Shown here in pieces: positions 1 through 11,090 of a stretch of DNA of 64,000 bases; position 1 is the stretch's first letter, and each line of letters starts with the position of its first letter. Below the pieces are notes generated by a model, which searched no databases, was not told the origin of the DNA, and was given only the letters and a program-made list of their open reading frames with translations. The stretch covers positions 21,562,306 through 21,626,305 of the forward strand of contig OX419337.1 of the NCBI GenBank assembly GCA_948470475.1, written 5' to 3'. Origin of the DNA: Galaxea fascicularis. Taxonomy: Eukaryota; Cnidaria; Anthozoa; Scleractinia; Euphylliidae. Position numbers and translations under genes: made by a program.

Positions 1-396
1 CATAAAAATGACCGAGGATGGATCAGTGAGAAAGGAATAGAAGTGTAAGCAAGTTTGAACAGAGCACATAAAAGGTTTCAGCAAATTGTTTTGTGAAATG
101 GTAACGTTTTCCTCATATTCTTCAAAATTTTATATTGAAAAGTACCATAGAAAGCGCTGATATTGGTCATTTCAGATTTAAACTCCTTGGGTCGTACTAA
201 AACACAAACTGTAACTCGTACAACTTTTGACATCACCATCATCGTCCCTACTTATTAATGAAGTCCGGGTAATTTGATTTCTAGTGCAAATATTCTATGC
301 AGAGTAACGTGGTTATAAATTTGTAAACACACAAACACACTAACACACTTTTAACTACAACGTACTAAAAAAACTGTCAGTAAACACTGTGACATG

Positions 397-510
397 TTAA
401 TGATTAGCCTTCTACGCAAATATTCTTTTGGTTCGTCACGCAATCTTTCCCTCCTCCAGGAAAGATTGCGTGACACAGCCAATAGAATGTCTGCGTCGGA
501 GGCTAGTTAA
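397..510. mobile_element. Foldback MITE with TTAA ends
   Basis: The element is an imperfect inverted repeat with arms of about 54 bp, starting and ending at TTAA. The inner 16 bp of each arm (CACGCAATCTTTCC core, 435-474) pair perfectly around an 8-base loop. It lies in the MCCC2 intron just downstream of the exon at 551-650. It is non-coding. The TTAA ends suggest a piggyBac- or Kolobok-type transposase mobilised it, which is inference. Confidence 0.65.
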
Positions 511-550
511 TAATGAGTGCTGCCTGAGAGGTTTCAGTCGAGTAACTCAC

Positions 551-3500
551 AGGTAACGTTTTCTTGTAGTTAAGATTCTTGACGCATTGTCTGGCTTGAT
601 GAAGAGCATGGAAATCGTCAACAGCGTAATAATCTGTAACTCCTGATGTTCTGAAAGGTATAAGTAAACGAGGTTGATTGTTCCATCTCGATTGGTCCCT
701 TGGCTCAGTATTCAAATGCACTTATGTGTCTCGCGGATGGGGGCCTGCTGTAAAGAAGGATAAAAGCACTATTCTGCTGAGATAACCCAATGGTGTGATT
801 TGGTCCAGAGAAAATCACATTAAAGAGAAAAGATAAATAAGCAAAGAGCAGAAAAATAGGAGAGTGAAATGCCTTTGTTTGCTCATTCTATCATCAAGAA
901 AGTTGTTTCGCTTTATTCAATCTGCTTCCGGTAAGTTAAAGCTCTCAAAACATTCGTAAGCAAATGCTTCAACAAGTCATTTTCTTCGGTTTAAAAGCAT
1001 TTGATTATTTCAATACAAAATGCCCTAATTCAAATTTGTGAGGAGGGTGAGGGGCGGGGAGGGTGAGAGGGTGAGGGGTGGGGAGGGTGAGGAGGCCGAG
1101 GGGTGGGGGAGTCCGTCCCCTCACTCCTGGATCCATAACTGCATCTGAGAACTCCGTTTAAAGTCCAAGCAAATCAACAAAAAATGAGCCCGTCTCACTT
1201 GCAATGCAAATCAGCTCCACCCAATTCTTCAGCGGACACCTCTTCTCCGGTGGCAGCTTTTACCTAAGGCAAAGAAATCGTTACTGACTCAATAACGGAT
1301 ATGCAAACCTCTGGAAATAAAAGATTTTAGTGCCAAGCCTTTCGTACATAAGCACCATATAATAAATGCTTACCAAAGGTGGCCCTCCAAGGAAGATTGT
1401 CCCCTGCTGTTTGACAATGATACTTTCATCTGCCATCGCTGGAACATAAGCTCCCCCTGCTGTACACGATCCGAGGACAACTGCTATCTGCAGTAACAAT
1501 TAACAATAATTGTTAATAATTATTATTGGACGAGATTGAGAAAAATATCGTGATTTGTCAGTGGCTAGCAGTTCAATTATTTGCGGTGATTGATCTAACG
1601 AGGGGGGTGAATAGGCTAACGGATCGGCGGATTCTGAAAATTATTTTGCCCGGATTTCGGATTCAGAGCGAAATTGTAACGGATTTGCGGATCCTGAAAT
1701 TGCAGCGGTTTGCGGTTTCATCGATTTTTTGGGTCCGGATTTTGGATTTTGCTTGTGAGGAGGTTCGGATCGTGGATCTGAGAGGAAATGAGTAACAGGC
1801 CTGCACGGGCTCCTCATGCGGTTTTTGTGGTCGCCTCGCATTACAGCTTTAGATTATATTTTTGCCCTTACAAGCATGTCTTTAAGAGATTTACCTCTTT
1901 TGTATGATATTATCGGAGGTTTCAATTAAATTGCCTTTAACAATGGCTGATTTTGTATAAGGCCCCAGTGTTCCATCATTGTCTGTTTAAGACTGTTAAC
2001 TGCTGGGTGGTACGTAGTCACAAAAGGCAGAACCCTCGCGTTAGTTTTTTTGTTTTGTGTTAGAGCCGATTGTCTATAGGCAAAGTTGACCTCTGACAGA
2101 GACCTTTCTATGATTGTTTTTGGATAGCCGCGTGCTCTCAGGCGTTGTTTAAATTTCACAAGGCTCTCTTCAAATGTTGTTTTCGAAGAGTTAGTCCTAA
2201 GCAATCTTCGCCTTTAATGGAACACTTTTTACGCCTGGGGGATGGCATGACTTGAAGTGTGTATATTGAGAGGTTTCAGTCGGCTTGAGCTGAGTTTTTA
2301 TGTCCAGGATGGATTCGTTTTCGAGTCTTTCCCCTTTGAACACCACTGTGTCGAGGAAAGTGATCTCGTTCTCTGATATTTCGGCCGTGAATTTGATGGT
2401 ACTGTGGAATTTATTAGCTTGTTCAATAAAACAATCCACGTCTTTTTTATTGCAGTCCCAAAGCGAGAAGATATCATCGATATATCGTTTCCATTCTTTA
2501 GGCTTCATCTCGCTTCAGTGTCGTATAAGCTTTGATTCGATTTCAACCATGAAAATGTTGGCAAATGATACTGCCATTTTAGTTCCCATGGCCGTTCCGT
2601 GTGTTTGGAGATAGTTGTCCCCATTAAACTGGAACAACTGAGTTTTCTTTCAGAATTAGACCAAGCATTTCCCTTAGGAAGCGTGTTGGGACCAGTGGGT
2701 TGTAGTTGTGGAACGTTTCGTATGCCTTGCATACTGTTTCTGTTCCCTCTTCTTGTGTATATTGGTGTACAAGCTAGAGACGTCCCTTGACACTAAGATT
2801 GTGTCTTGGCCTATCTTTGTTTTCTCTATGAAGTTGATAAAATCAGTTGTATCCTTAATAAAGGATTGTTGTTTCTGTGCGATAGGCTGGAGCAATGTAT
2901 CCACAAATGAGGATATTCTCTCAGTAGGGCCGTCACAACCTGAGATGATGGGTCTACCAACCGGTTTAGGTGTGTGGATTTTTGTAAGCGTATAGAAAAT
3001 TGGTGTTCTAGGAGGATTGGGAGTTTGTGAGAGCCATTCTTTAGTCATGTCATCAATGTGTTTGCCCTGGTGAAGACGGTTAATGAGGTCATTAACCCTT
3101 TCCTTTGTGGTTTTCACCATTGGCGCTTTTAGAGGTTCATAGTGCTTTGCGGTTTTCACCATTGGCGCTTTTAGAAGGTCCACTTTCCTGTTAGGAGCCA
3201 GGGCTCTCTTTGGGCGACAAGTCAGGATCAACAACAGATTTCTAATGTAAAGGTAGATCTTTTAGTTATTAGTACTTAAAGATCCTATAAAAAGTGTCAG
3301 AACGTTTTTAAAAAACTGTGCAGCTTACAGACAACAGCTCAAGGTGCAATTTTCACCTTTTCACGTGACAAGTAGCGAACGGATTCGGATTTAACAATTT
3401 TTTTTTTTACGGATTGACGCATTTGGTTATCAAATTATAGCGGATCGGCGGATTTGCATACCCCTATTCATCCCCCTCTCTAAAGGTAACGTAAACAGTT

Positions 3501-6500
3501 ACGGCAACGGTAGTAATAATTGTAACGATAAAGGAAACGGCAACGTTCCGTAACGTTAATAGTAACGGAAGCGTTAACGGTGACGATAACGATAACGTCA
3601 ATGGGAGCAGTAATCACAACGGTAACGATAATGGTAACGGCAACAGTAACGTTAACCGTTAATTTACTTTTTCAAAGCTTCATTCTTTTTTATTTATGCT
3701 ATTGAAGTTTGGGGTAGTGCTTTTTATAGTAAGTATACTTAAGAAGAATTGATAAATTATTTTCCAGGTCTTTCAAGTTGGGATACTGCTTTAAGCAATG
3801 CTATATCACAGATATACTGAAACGTAGAGATTTAAAATTATGGCGTAGAATCACTACCATAAAAACTGCTCTGAGAGAACTTTTACCACCTGAAAGGACT
3901 AGACAACTACGTAAAAGGGCTCACAATTACATCTTACCTAGAATAAATACAGAGCGTTTTAAGTCAATTATTGTGGCGAAAGGCATTCCGGGAAGGCGCA
4001 GGGTTGGTGCAGTGGTGAGAGCACTCGCCTCCCACCAATGCGGCCCTGGCGCCATATGTGGGTTGAGTTTGTTATTGGTTCTCTACTCTGCTCCGAGAGG
4101 TTTTTCCCCAGGTACTCCGGTTTTCCCCCTCTCCCCAAAAGCCAACATTTCCAAATTCCAATTCGATCTGGGATACACGGATATGTTTGGACGAGTTCTC
4201 TTGAGCTCTTTGGTGTTCCGTGGGTAAACAAATTACATTTACATTACAGGCATGTCATAGTTTTACCTGTGTGATTCCTTTGGAAGACATCGTAGCCTGG
4301 TTATAAAATATCCTTCCAAAATGTAGCTTATCTGGAAACACATCAGCTTGTCTTGGAAGATTTGCTCCACCCGAGTCCACTGAATCAAAAACAACAAATA
4401 CCTCTTACTGACAGACTTCGAGGGTCGTACCGTAAGTTACGACGGCTGATTTACGGCTGAAGCAAAAATCAACAGGAAAATTGAGAATCGGTAACTTACA
4501 GTACGCACCGAGAAAACGAAGTTAGCAAGATATTTATTATTTCGGAGGTTATCGGGAACGCGGGAATGGAAACTTGTTGAAGTCAAACGGTCCCTTTCAA
4601 ATTTAGCGAACCGTGCAGTGGATTACGGTCTGCAAAACTGACCAATCACAGCGCGGGTTGGTCAGGTTTGCGTATTCTGTATTTACAAGAAATAACTACA
4701 GCTTTGTCCCTCCAATCCTGTGGGGTCAATATAAGACCAACGGCCTGGCTCCAGCCCTGTCCAGTGGTAATAAGTCGAGATAAGGCAAAGCTTTCAAAAG
4801 AAGGGACAAAGTACCTACGTTTCTAGTAAAAATAAAGGCAACGTATCATAACTCCAAATCACATAATTCTGTATTGCAAGCAAATTAACCATGATTCAAG
4901 TATTTGGTGAAATTTAACTCCCTGCAGTGACCTTGATTATATCCCAGACACAAAAAAAGAAAAAAAGAAAAAGAGGTCTTAGGCAACGAACCTCAGAAAG
5001 CTAACTTGCTGACTCCAAACACTGAATGGTCGACTTGAGAGGATTTGGAGATGCACACAAATTAACTCCCCCCTCCCCACCCGCCTCCCCCAAAAAAAAC
5101 CTCTTTCAATCCCTGATTTTGAAAGTTTATGGGAGAACTGCTAACAAATAAAATTATTCAGCAGCTTAATCCTGATCCTTACCCAAATAAACGCATGGTA
5201 ACCGGTTTTCCCTTGCAATTTCTTGAGCTCTCACATGTTTCTTGACAGTGATTGGGTAGTAGGTTCCCCCTTTGACTGTCGCATCATTAGCAACAATCAT
5301 ACACTCCACCCTAGTTGAAAATCAAAACAAAATAAACTTGTGATGATTTCACCACAAAGGAGCTTGGCATCACTTTTAATTACGTATTTGGACAAAAAAC
5401 TTAACTGAGCTTAGCCTTTTTAAATAAGGAAAGTGCCCCCTAATATTTAACAAACTTTCTGTGCATCTACTGTAGCAATTGCTGGAAAAACTAGGCTTCC
5501 TTGAGGCCCTAGTGCTTCCTGTAATAAAAGTACTCTGCCACAGTTTAGAAGTGTCTTCAAACTAAAGGCACCAGAGCTGTGCAGTGACAGATTTCTGTAG
5601 ATTGCACAGGTTAGAAGCTGTAGATAATAAGAGAGCAATCACAAATGGATGCATAATGATACAGTGTCATTTTTGTCACAACTCACCCTGAAATTCGACC
5701 AATTCCAGTTATAATTCCCGCTGCAGGTACTTCTTCATTGCCATACATCTTATAACCAGCCAACTGAGAGAGCTCCAAAAATGGCGAACTACAAATAAAG
5801 ACATAAAATATAAGATGATGAGCCACAGTCCTAAATATATATAATTTGTAAATTATTCCCTTATAGTAACAATAAAGCTGTTATGTTGTAGTTATCCAAA
5901 CAGTAATTATATGAAGCTTTGGTGATGTCAAGAATGGGTCCACCTTCAAGCCAAATAAATATTGGAATGAATAAATTAAAACTTAAAAATAAAGAAACTT
6001 GCCCTTGGTCTAACAGACAGGATATTCTGTCTCTTGGCAACATTTTTCCTTTAGAAGTATGTCGCTTTCTTGCTTTTTCATCTCCACCTAAAATGAAATT
6101 AAATGAATTAAATAAATTACATGTATAAACGAATAATGAAAATCCAGGCTGCTTAGAAAGCAAAATCAGATGATACCAGTGAATAGTATTCTTTAGGACC
6201 TTATGGTTGGTGGGTGTGAAATGCATTTTCTGAGAAACACTGATTGGCCTTTGCATATATCTAACCTTCAGTTGATACATGGTACATACCAAGTTTAATT
6301 TTTCCAACAGTCGTTTCCAAGTCTTGAACAACAGCAGTCATCTTTTCTTTATTCTCCTGTTGCACAATCACAAAAAATCCAGTTCTTATATTTACATTTC
6401 TTTGCATTTTGCAACCCCTCCCCACCCTGCATTAAGAGAATTTGGCCATAGAAAGGTAATCATCACCACCATCAATCATCATCATCATCATCATCATCAC

Positions 6501-6503
6501 CAC

Positions 6504-6544
<41 letters not shown>

Positions 6545-6601
6545 CCACCATCATCACCACCATCATCATCACCACCATCATCAATCATCATCATCATCAT
6601 C

Positions 6602-6635
<34 letters not shown>

Positions 6636-9600
6636 TCATCATATCATCATCATCATTATATCATCACCATCATCATCATCATCACCACCATCATCAATCA
6701 TCATCATCATCATCATCATCATCTACTGCTGGTACGGAGTGATAACTTTTTGAAGATGTAACACAAAAAAGTACCAAATACAGTTCTTCTGTTGCTACCA
6801 CAGGAAAAAATTGCAAAAAATCATTAATGTAAAATTGAATGGGATTTAGTTAATTCCCATTGAAAAAAACATTAACGTAAAAGTAGAACACTTAACATAA
6901 ATGTTTTTCTTGCAAATTGACTTTGATGTTTATTACAAATCCCATAAATGGGTATTGCTAATTTACCACCTCTGGTTTTATGCAATGTTACATTTATCTG
7001 AAATGCCTACTAACCATTGATGGTTTCTGCTGTTTTAACATTTAAGTTATTTTAAATTATGTATAATGGGAAATTTGTAACTTCCCATTAATTCACAGGA
7101 AAATTTTCCAAAAAAACATTCTCGTGTTTTTGAATGGGAAACGGTGAAAACACATGCAAAAAACCATTAATGTGAAAGCAGAACTATATCCATTATTGTG
7201 AAAATAACATTAATGGTACTAATTTACCATTGATGTGTTTAATTAAAAACACATAGTGGGATTTAAGTGTTCCACATAATGATTTTTTGCACAATAACAT
7301 TAATGGGTTATTTCATAGGAATGGTATTTACAAGAAAACCATTTGTGGTATATCAAACAGTCTTTATTTTGTTTTGCAGAGATACCATTATGGGTTTTAC
7401 CCCTACAAATTAACCATTTATGTGTTACATGAAAAAAGCAGGGTGGGTTTTAAGTATTCCACATAATGACATAAATGGGTTTTTTTTTTCAGGAATGGTA
7501 TATACAAGAAAACCGTTTGTGGTATATCAAATAGTTGTGTTTTGCAGAAATACCATTATAGGTTTTACCTATTTTACACTTTGTGTCTTCAAGCAATAAC
7601 ATTGATGGTTCCTGGTTTTCATTAATGGTATTCAAAATAAGACAATTGACAGGAAGTAATCGTATTTTGCTGAAATACCATGAGGTTTTTATTAATGGTT
7701 TATTGCATTTGCTCTGAACTTATTGCTCTACCAGATGGCTTGCTGCTTTTCCATGCTACTGGGGGTGATGACTCCACAGCTGAGTCTTGTGCCTGCAGTT
7801 GCTCGACTAATTTTGTTAACTTAAGTTGGTCGCCTACTAATTTTAGTCCACAAGCAATGAGTTGATCTTGACTGCCTTTCGTAGCCAGCATAATGAGCCC
7901 CTCTCCATTAATCTTTTGCTCTGTCGACGAAAAGAAACTTACCCTCAAATATAACAGTCATAAACACACGAAAAAACTGTCCAAAAAACTATCAGGACTG
8001 TAGTGTGAAATATGAAAACTGACGCGGTGCGCGTTCTTAAAAATTGCGGGAAAACAGTGAATCTAAATAACTTTCGCTTTCCCAAAGAGTGTATTCTGGC
8101 TTGGCAACAAAATTTATTTACCGGAAAGAAAAACATAAAACTAACACACCTTAAAATTAATAAGAGTTTCATTCAATGTTCTAATAAATACTTTTAAATC
8201 TTAGATGCAAATACATGTACATAGGCCACAGGCCAGTTAGTAAGGCAATTTTCACGGTATTTTTGCATCGGTTAGTTCGAAATCTGCAAATTTCGAAATT
8301 CACAACTACCATGTTGTAGGAGGTAATTAAGGTAGTATGAATGGCTTTGCTGTTCTACCGAAATAACTTAGAGGTTAAGTTCTACCGAAATAACTTAGAG
8401 GATAAGCTTAAAAGTTGAAAAAAGAACTACAGCTGTACCCGACGTGATGGCCAGTACTCACCTGCGAATTTCGCTCCCATGTTTTTGTCTAAGTTTTCAT
8501 CGACCTAAGAAGATACTTCTTCAGACGAAAATTCTTTCTTGAGCTTACTTTTAGTAAGCTCGCAGCATAAGCCGTCTTCAGGCGATTTAGAGGAGTCCAT
8601 TTTCAGACAAGACAACACCTTTTCTCCACCACAAAGAACAACAAACTCGAAGTAACTTTCCCGCCTTCGCCTCGATATCAAGAGGCATGCCCAATGCACT
8701 ATGGGACAGCGGTTACACTGCACGATACATGAAGTACTGCTCTGATCTACTCTACATTGACAAGCGAACGAAGTTGCGTCTGGTTCATCAGTTCATCTGT
8801 TGCCTCTAATAGGATTAAATGGCAGGGAGGAAGAGAACCTGAGAACGTACAGTACTGTGCAAAAAGAATGCAAACGAATTTCGCCAAAATTCGGGTATTG
8901 TTCACTCGAAATATCGCAGAAATTTCGGGCAAAAAAGTGTGATTTTTCGGCCGTAATTTCGAAGAAAATTTGCAGAGCCACACAAAGTAGTTCGTTGCCA
9001 CTGTAGTGAACTTCCATACACACATGTTCACTGTCCTTGCTCGTCCTGCCGTGGAAAACCCGTGTCCATTCATGGGATTTACATATTTTACATGATTGGC
9101 TTTCCTTCATATATTTCCATGAATGGGTTACAATTCCTTGCCATTCATGGTTTTTAAAATAGAACCATTATTGGATTTTAAATAACCATTACTGTTGTTT
9201 TTGACTGAATCTCCATTCATGGGATTTATATTTTTTACATGATTGGCTTTCCTTCATATATTTCCATGAATGGGTTACAATTCCTTGCCATTCATGGTTT
9301 TTAAAATAGAACCATTATTGGATTTTAAATAACCATTACTGTTGTTTTTGACTGAATCTCCATTCATGGGATTTATATTTTTTACATGATTGGCTTTCCT
9401 TCATATATTTCCATGAATGGGTTACAATTCCTTGCCATTCATGGTTTTTAAAATAGAACCATTATTGGATTTTAAATAACCATTACTGGAACTGTCAAGC
9501 TCATTTCCATTCATGGAAATTCATAAAAATACATCTAAACAAGTGATAAACATTAATGGGAATTGGGAATAAAAAGTTTTACTACGAAAAATCCCATTAA

Positions 9601-10310
9601 TGGCAAAAATGGAAAAATGTGAATTTGGTAATTCACATTATGGTTTTTATAAATAACATTAATGTTTTTTTGGGAAATTTTCCTGTGTACACAGTGCAGC
9701 TTCCACACTCCAGCCTTTCAGAGAGGGTTGGTGGAAATTTCATAGGGGAAAGGATCATGAAGTGTGAAAACTTTCAAAGGAAAGATGTTTGATCGTGAAA
9801 CTGAACAGAAAGGAAGCACTGGGATCGGCTACATTTTGGATATGTTTGGGGGTGGGATGGAGGGGTGACCAAGGGAATAGTGAAAACCAAACACAGCCGT
9901 TTGCGCTCCAAACTGGCTCTTGTTTTTGGTGGGAAATGGAAATCAATTAAAGAGAAAATCACTAAAAGGTCAATTTATTTTAAAATAGTAGCACAAACCG
10001 ACTTAATCTTAATAAACTCATTAATTTTTCTGAGCATTTAATAAGCAATGAGTTTTGTGAATTTGATTTTCGATCAGTTTATTTGTTGAGTAGTTCTAAT
10101 AACAAAAACGTTACTTAAACTGAGATATATTTAAGTTTTTTAAGGACAGAGGGAAAAAACAGTCAAACATCCTACCTTAAATTCGGGGGAGTTTTGCGAC
10201 GAGCAACCAATAACACTCGCCCGCGAGAGATCATGGAATCGGATTCTCTGTGCTGTCAGAATTCGACAGATTTGTTTGCAACTTCGCTGTAATAGTCTTG
10301 AGCTTCTCAT
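551..10310 (-). CDS. MCCC2: Methylcrotonoyl-CoA carboxylase beta chain, mitochondrial (5' nine exons, partial)
   Basis: This is the carboxyltransferase subunit of 3-methylcrotonyl-CoA carboxylase. It moves the carboxyl group from biotin (on the alpha chain) to methylcrotonyl-CoA in leucine breakdown, in the mitochondrial matrix. Exons in transcript order are 10310-10176, 6356-6290, 6087-6003, 5788-5687, 5310-5183, 4379-4267, 1487-1374, 1263-1199 and 650-551. They join in frame to 303 codons. Exon 1 encodes an Arg/Ser-rich, acid-poor start ([15 protein letters not shown]), as expected for a mitochondrial targeting peptide. An in-frame ATG 24 bases upstream is possible. Later exons carry family-typical strings: [53 protein letters not shown] (most relatives have GGAYLPRQ), [15 protein letters not shown] and [17 protein letters not shown]. 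The intron after 6003 uses a GC donor (AG/GCAAGT). The C-terminal half, including the rest of the carboxyltransferase domain, lies beyond position 1. Confidence 0.95.
1039..1111. repeat. G-rich minisatellite in MCCC2 intron
   Basis: A run of degenerate GGGTGAGGGGTGGGGA units with many G-tracts of three to five lies between the last two MCCC2 exons of the window. On the plus strand the spacing of G-tracts would allow G-quadruplex folding. The MCCC2 transcript carries the C-rich complement. Confidence 0.7.
1600..3479. mobile_element. Inverted-repeat element apparently split by a Penelope-like insertion
   Basis: GAGGGGGGTGAATAGG at 1600-1616 is mirrored by CCCTATTCATCCCCCTC at 3463-3479. Just inside both ends are degenerate CGGATCGGCGGAT-type motifs (1617-1760 and 3380-3458). 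The middle is occupied by reverse-transcriptase coding remnants. The simplest reading is a small non-coding element opened by a retroelement. An alternative is that the flanking motifs are the retroelement's own irregular terminal repeats. The whole structure sits in one MCCC2 intron (1488-4266). Confidence 0.45.
1926..3234 (-). pseudogene. Penelope-like retroelement reverse-transcriptase relic
   Basis: Three overlapping minus-strand frames encode successive parts of one reverse transcriptase. 3234-2674 has [20 protein letters not shown] and [13 protein letters not shown], the latter holding the first catalytic aspartate region. 2508-2197 has [13 protein letters not shown], the YxDD active-site motif. 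2204-1926 has [17 protein letters not shown], the thumb and linker side. Order and wording match Penelope/Neptune-type enzymes. The frame changes at about 2700 and 2200 and the reading is interrupted, so it is not functional as read. A short internal duplication ([14 protein letters not shown] region, 3100-3180) is visible. No GIY-YIG endonuclease domain was recognised downstream. Confidence 0.8.
3485..3660. repeat. GTAACG-rich simple repeat
   Basis: About 175 bp of degenerate hexamers of the type GGTAACGATAAC or GGCAACAGTAAC lies between the Penelope-containing block and a LINE tail, inside the MCCC2 intron. It is low complexity and no coding reading is credible. Confidence 0.75.
3778..3985 (+). 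pseudogene. 3' end of a non-LTR (LINE) ORF2, fragment
   Basis: The plus-strand reading gives [19 protein letters not shown] followed by [20 protein letters not shown] and TERFK. A basic tail with the pattern LP..R...LR.RAH.YILPR..TERFK is usual for the extreme C-terminus of CR1/L2-type or related LINE polyproteins. Only this tail is present and it runs into a SINE at about 3985. It lies antisense within an MCCC2 intron. Confidence 0.55.
3985..4252 (+). mobile_element. tRNA-derived SINE
   Basis: The head has a box-A-like GGTTGGTGCAGTGGTGAGAG (from 4000) and a degraded box-B region near 4040. It is followed by a body with GCTCCGAGAGGTTTTTCCCC and GGTACTCCGGTTTTCCC, and ends in ATTACATTTACATTAC. 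I recognise the body as a sequence that recurs in coral genomes; this is memory, not a search. It ends about 14 bp from the donor of the MCCC2 exon at 4267-4379. Confidence 0.7.
4423..4508. repeat. Short inverted-repeat element
   Basis: GGTCGTACCGTAAGTTACGA at 4423 pairs with CGGTAACTTACAGTACGCACC near 4488-4508. The arms are about 20 bp with a few mismatches. A very similar hairpin occurs at 55603-55718, so both probably belong to one MITE family whose arms contain ACTGTAAGTTAC. Confidence 0.45.
6460..6725. repeat. (TCA)n/(CAC)n microsatellite
   Basis: About 265 bp of TCA/CAC triplets in the first MCCC2 intron, slightly interrupted by AATCA and TATCA. The plus-strand frame reads as polyhistidine followed by serine/proline runs. 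That reading is an artefact of the repeat and not a gene. Confidence 0.9.
7700..8600 (-). pseudogene. Two-exon SAM-domain gene inside the CACTA-like element, with in-frame TAG
   Basis: Exon A (8600-8462) starts at ATG with [19 protein letters not shown] and ends at a strong donor CAG/GTGAGT. Exon B (7920-7700) follows a pyrimidine tract and CAG, and ends with TAA. The phases join (G + AG). The joined frame has the SAM-domain pattern: SSEEV, then [19 protein letters not shown], then LGL-like helix [20 protein letters not shown], then a Ser/Pro-rich tail. A TAG occurs in frame at about codon 32, where SAM domains usually have a hydrophobic or aromatic residue. Without that stop the product would be 119 residues. 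It could be a captured host gene or a protein native to the element family. Confidence 0.5.
9066..9492. repeat. Three tandem copies of a 147-bp unit
   Basis: Units begin with CCATTCATGGGATTTA at 9066, 9213 and 9360, spaced exactly 147 bp. Copies 2 and 3 are nearly identical and copy 3 diverges from about 9487. Each unit holds several CATTCATGG, CCATTATTGG and CCATTACTG motifs, so this is an expanded part of the subterminal region of the CACTA-like element. Confidence 0.85.
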
Positions 10311-10491
10311 ATTTATGGAAATTAAAACCATACGCCGGTTAAGACACAATAATAATAAAACGAAAAGTGTTCAGTAAGTCTTGTCCTCCATTTGCCACGT
10401 GAATCAAAGGTACTGGTCAGTGGAGCGATTAAAAACGGTGACTCATCTGTGTATGTTGAATAAGTTATGCCTCACTGAAAATCAAAACAAG
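10311..10491. promoter_or_regulatory. Bidirectional promoter region between MCCC2 and the 514-residue gene
   Basis: Only 181 bp separate the two divergent start codons (10310 minus, 10492 plus), so both 5' UTRs and core promoters must lie here or overlap the first exons. No TATA box in a convincing position was seen. The sequence includes CCACGTG (10396-10402), an E-box core. Head-to-head spacing this short usually indicates a shared promoter; that is inference. Confidence 0.6.
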
Positions 10492-10897
10492 ATGGCGGAC
10501 AGTTATGCTCGGGACGAATTGACCAGACTGCGATTAAAACTGCTAGAACAAGTGAGCTAAGCGCCTTCACAAGGAATCTAGAGTCTTTAAATTATCGCAT
10601 TGAATATTTTTCTTGCGTCATCAACAGAAAATTAGAGGTCAGTCAAGTGGGAATAGCTATGGAGCTGGCCGTCATGTTTCTCCATCAAGTTCCAGCATTG
10701 GTACGTATACACAATTAATAAAGCCTCAAGATCTATTTTTTACGACTTATAGCATTCGTATGAGCTATTAATTGGTTATGTTTTTGCACCAAGTGCACGT
10801 GTAAGTACAGAGGCGTTATTAAGCTGTTGTAATGTTTATTTAATTGCTTGTGCGGGCAGTGATACCATTAACCCTTTCACTCCCGATAGTGCCAAAT

Positions 10898-10950
<53 letters not shown>

Positions 10951-11037
10951 AGAACCCCTTGGGAGTGAAAGGGTTAACAGCATCTTCACCCAAAAACTAT
11001 GTCCCCATTAACCCTTTAACTCCCGATAGTGCCAAAT

Positions 11038-11090
<53 letters not shown>

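Larger units (their letters stand above)
6799..9687. mobile_element. CACTA-like (EnSpm-type) DNA element with TAC target duplication
   Basis: The ends are CACAGGAAAAAATTGC (6799) and, in reverse complement, CACAGGAAAATTTCCC (9687). Both are flanked by TAC (6796-6798 and 9688-9690), giving a 3-bp target duplication. Inside both ends are dozens of degenerate ATTAATGG or CCATTAATG subterminal motifs (6820-7690 and 9070-9670). A 3-bp duplication, CAC termini and dense subterminal repeats are the pattern of CACTA/EnSpm elements. No transposase was recognised, so it is probably non-autonomous. It lies in MCCC2 intron 1 and carries a SAM-domain gene relic. Confidence 0.65.

Noticed and set aside
1..396. 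Search for the next MCCC2 exon
   Set aside because: No reading on the minus strand resembles the following part of the protein; the exon must lie outside the window.
6279..6761. Long plus-strand frame with a run of more than 30 histidines
   Set aside because: It is the (TCA)n/(CAC)n microsatellite read in one frame; the real gene here is MCCC2 on the other strand.
8747..9110. 105-108-codon minus-strand frames inside the CACTA-like element
   Set aside because: Two frames overlap the same stretch and neither shows a DDE transposase motif or other domain.
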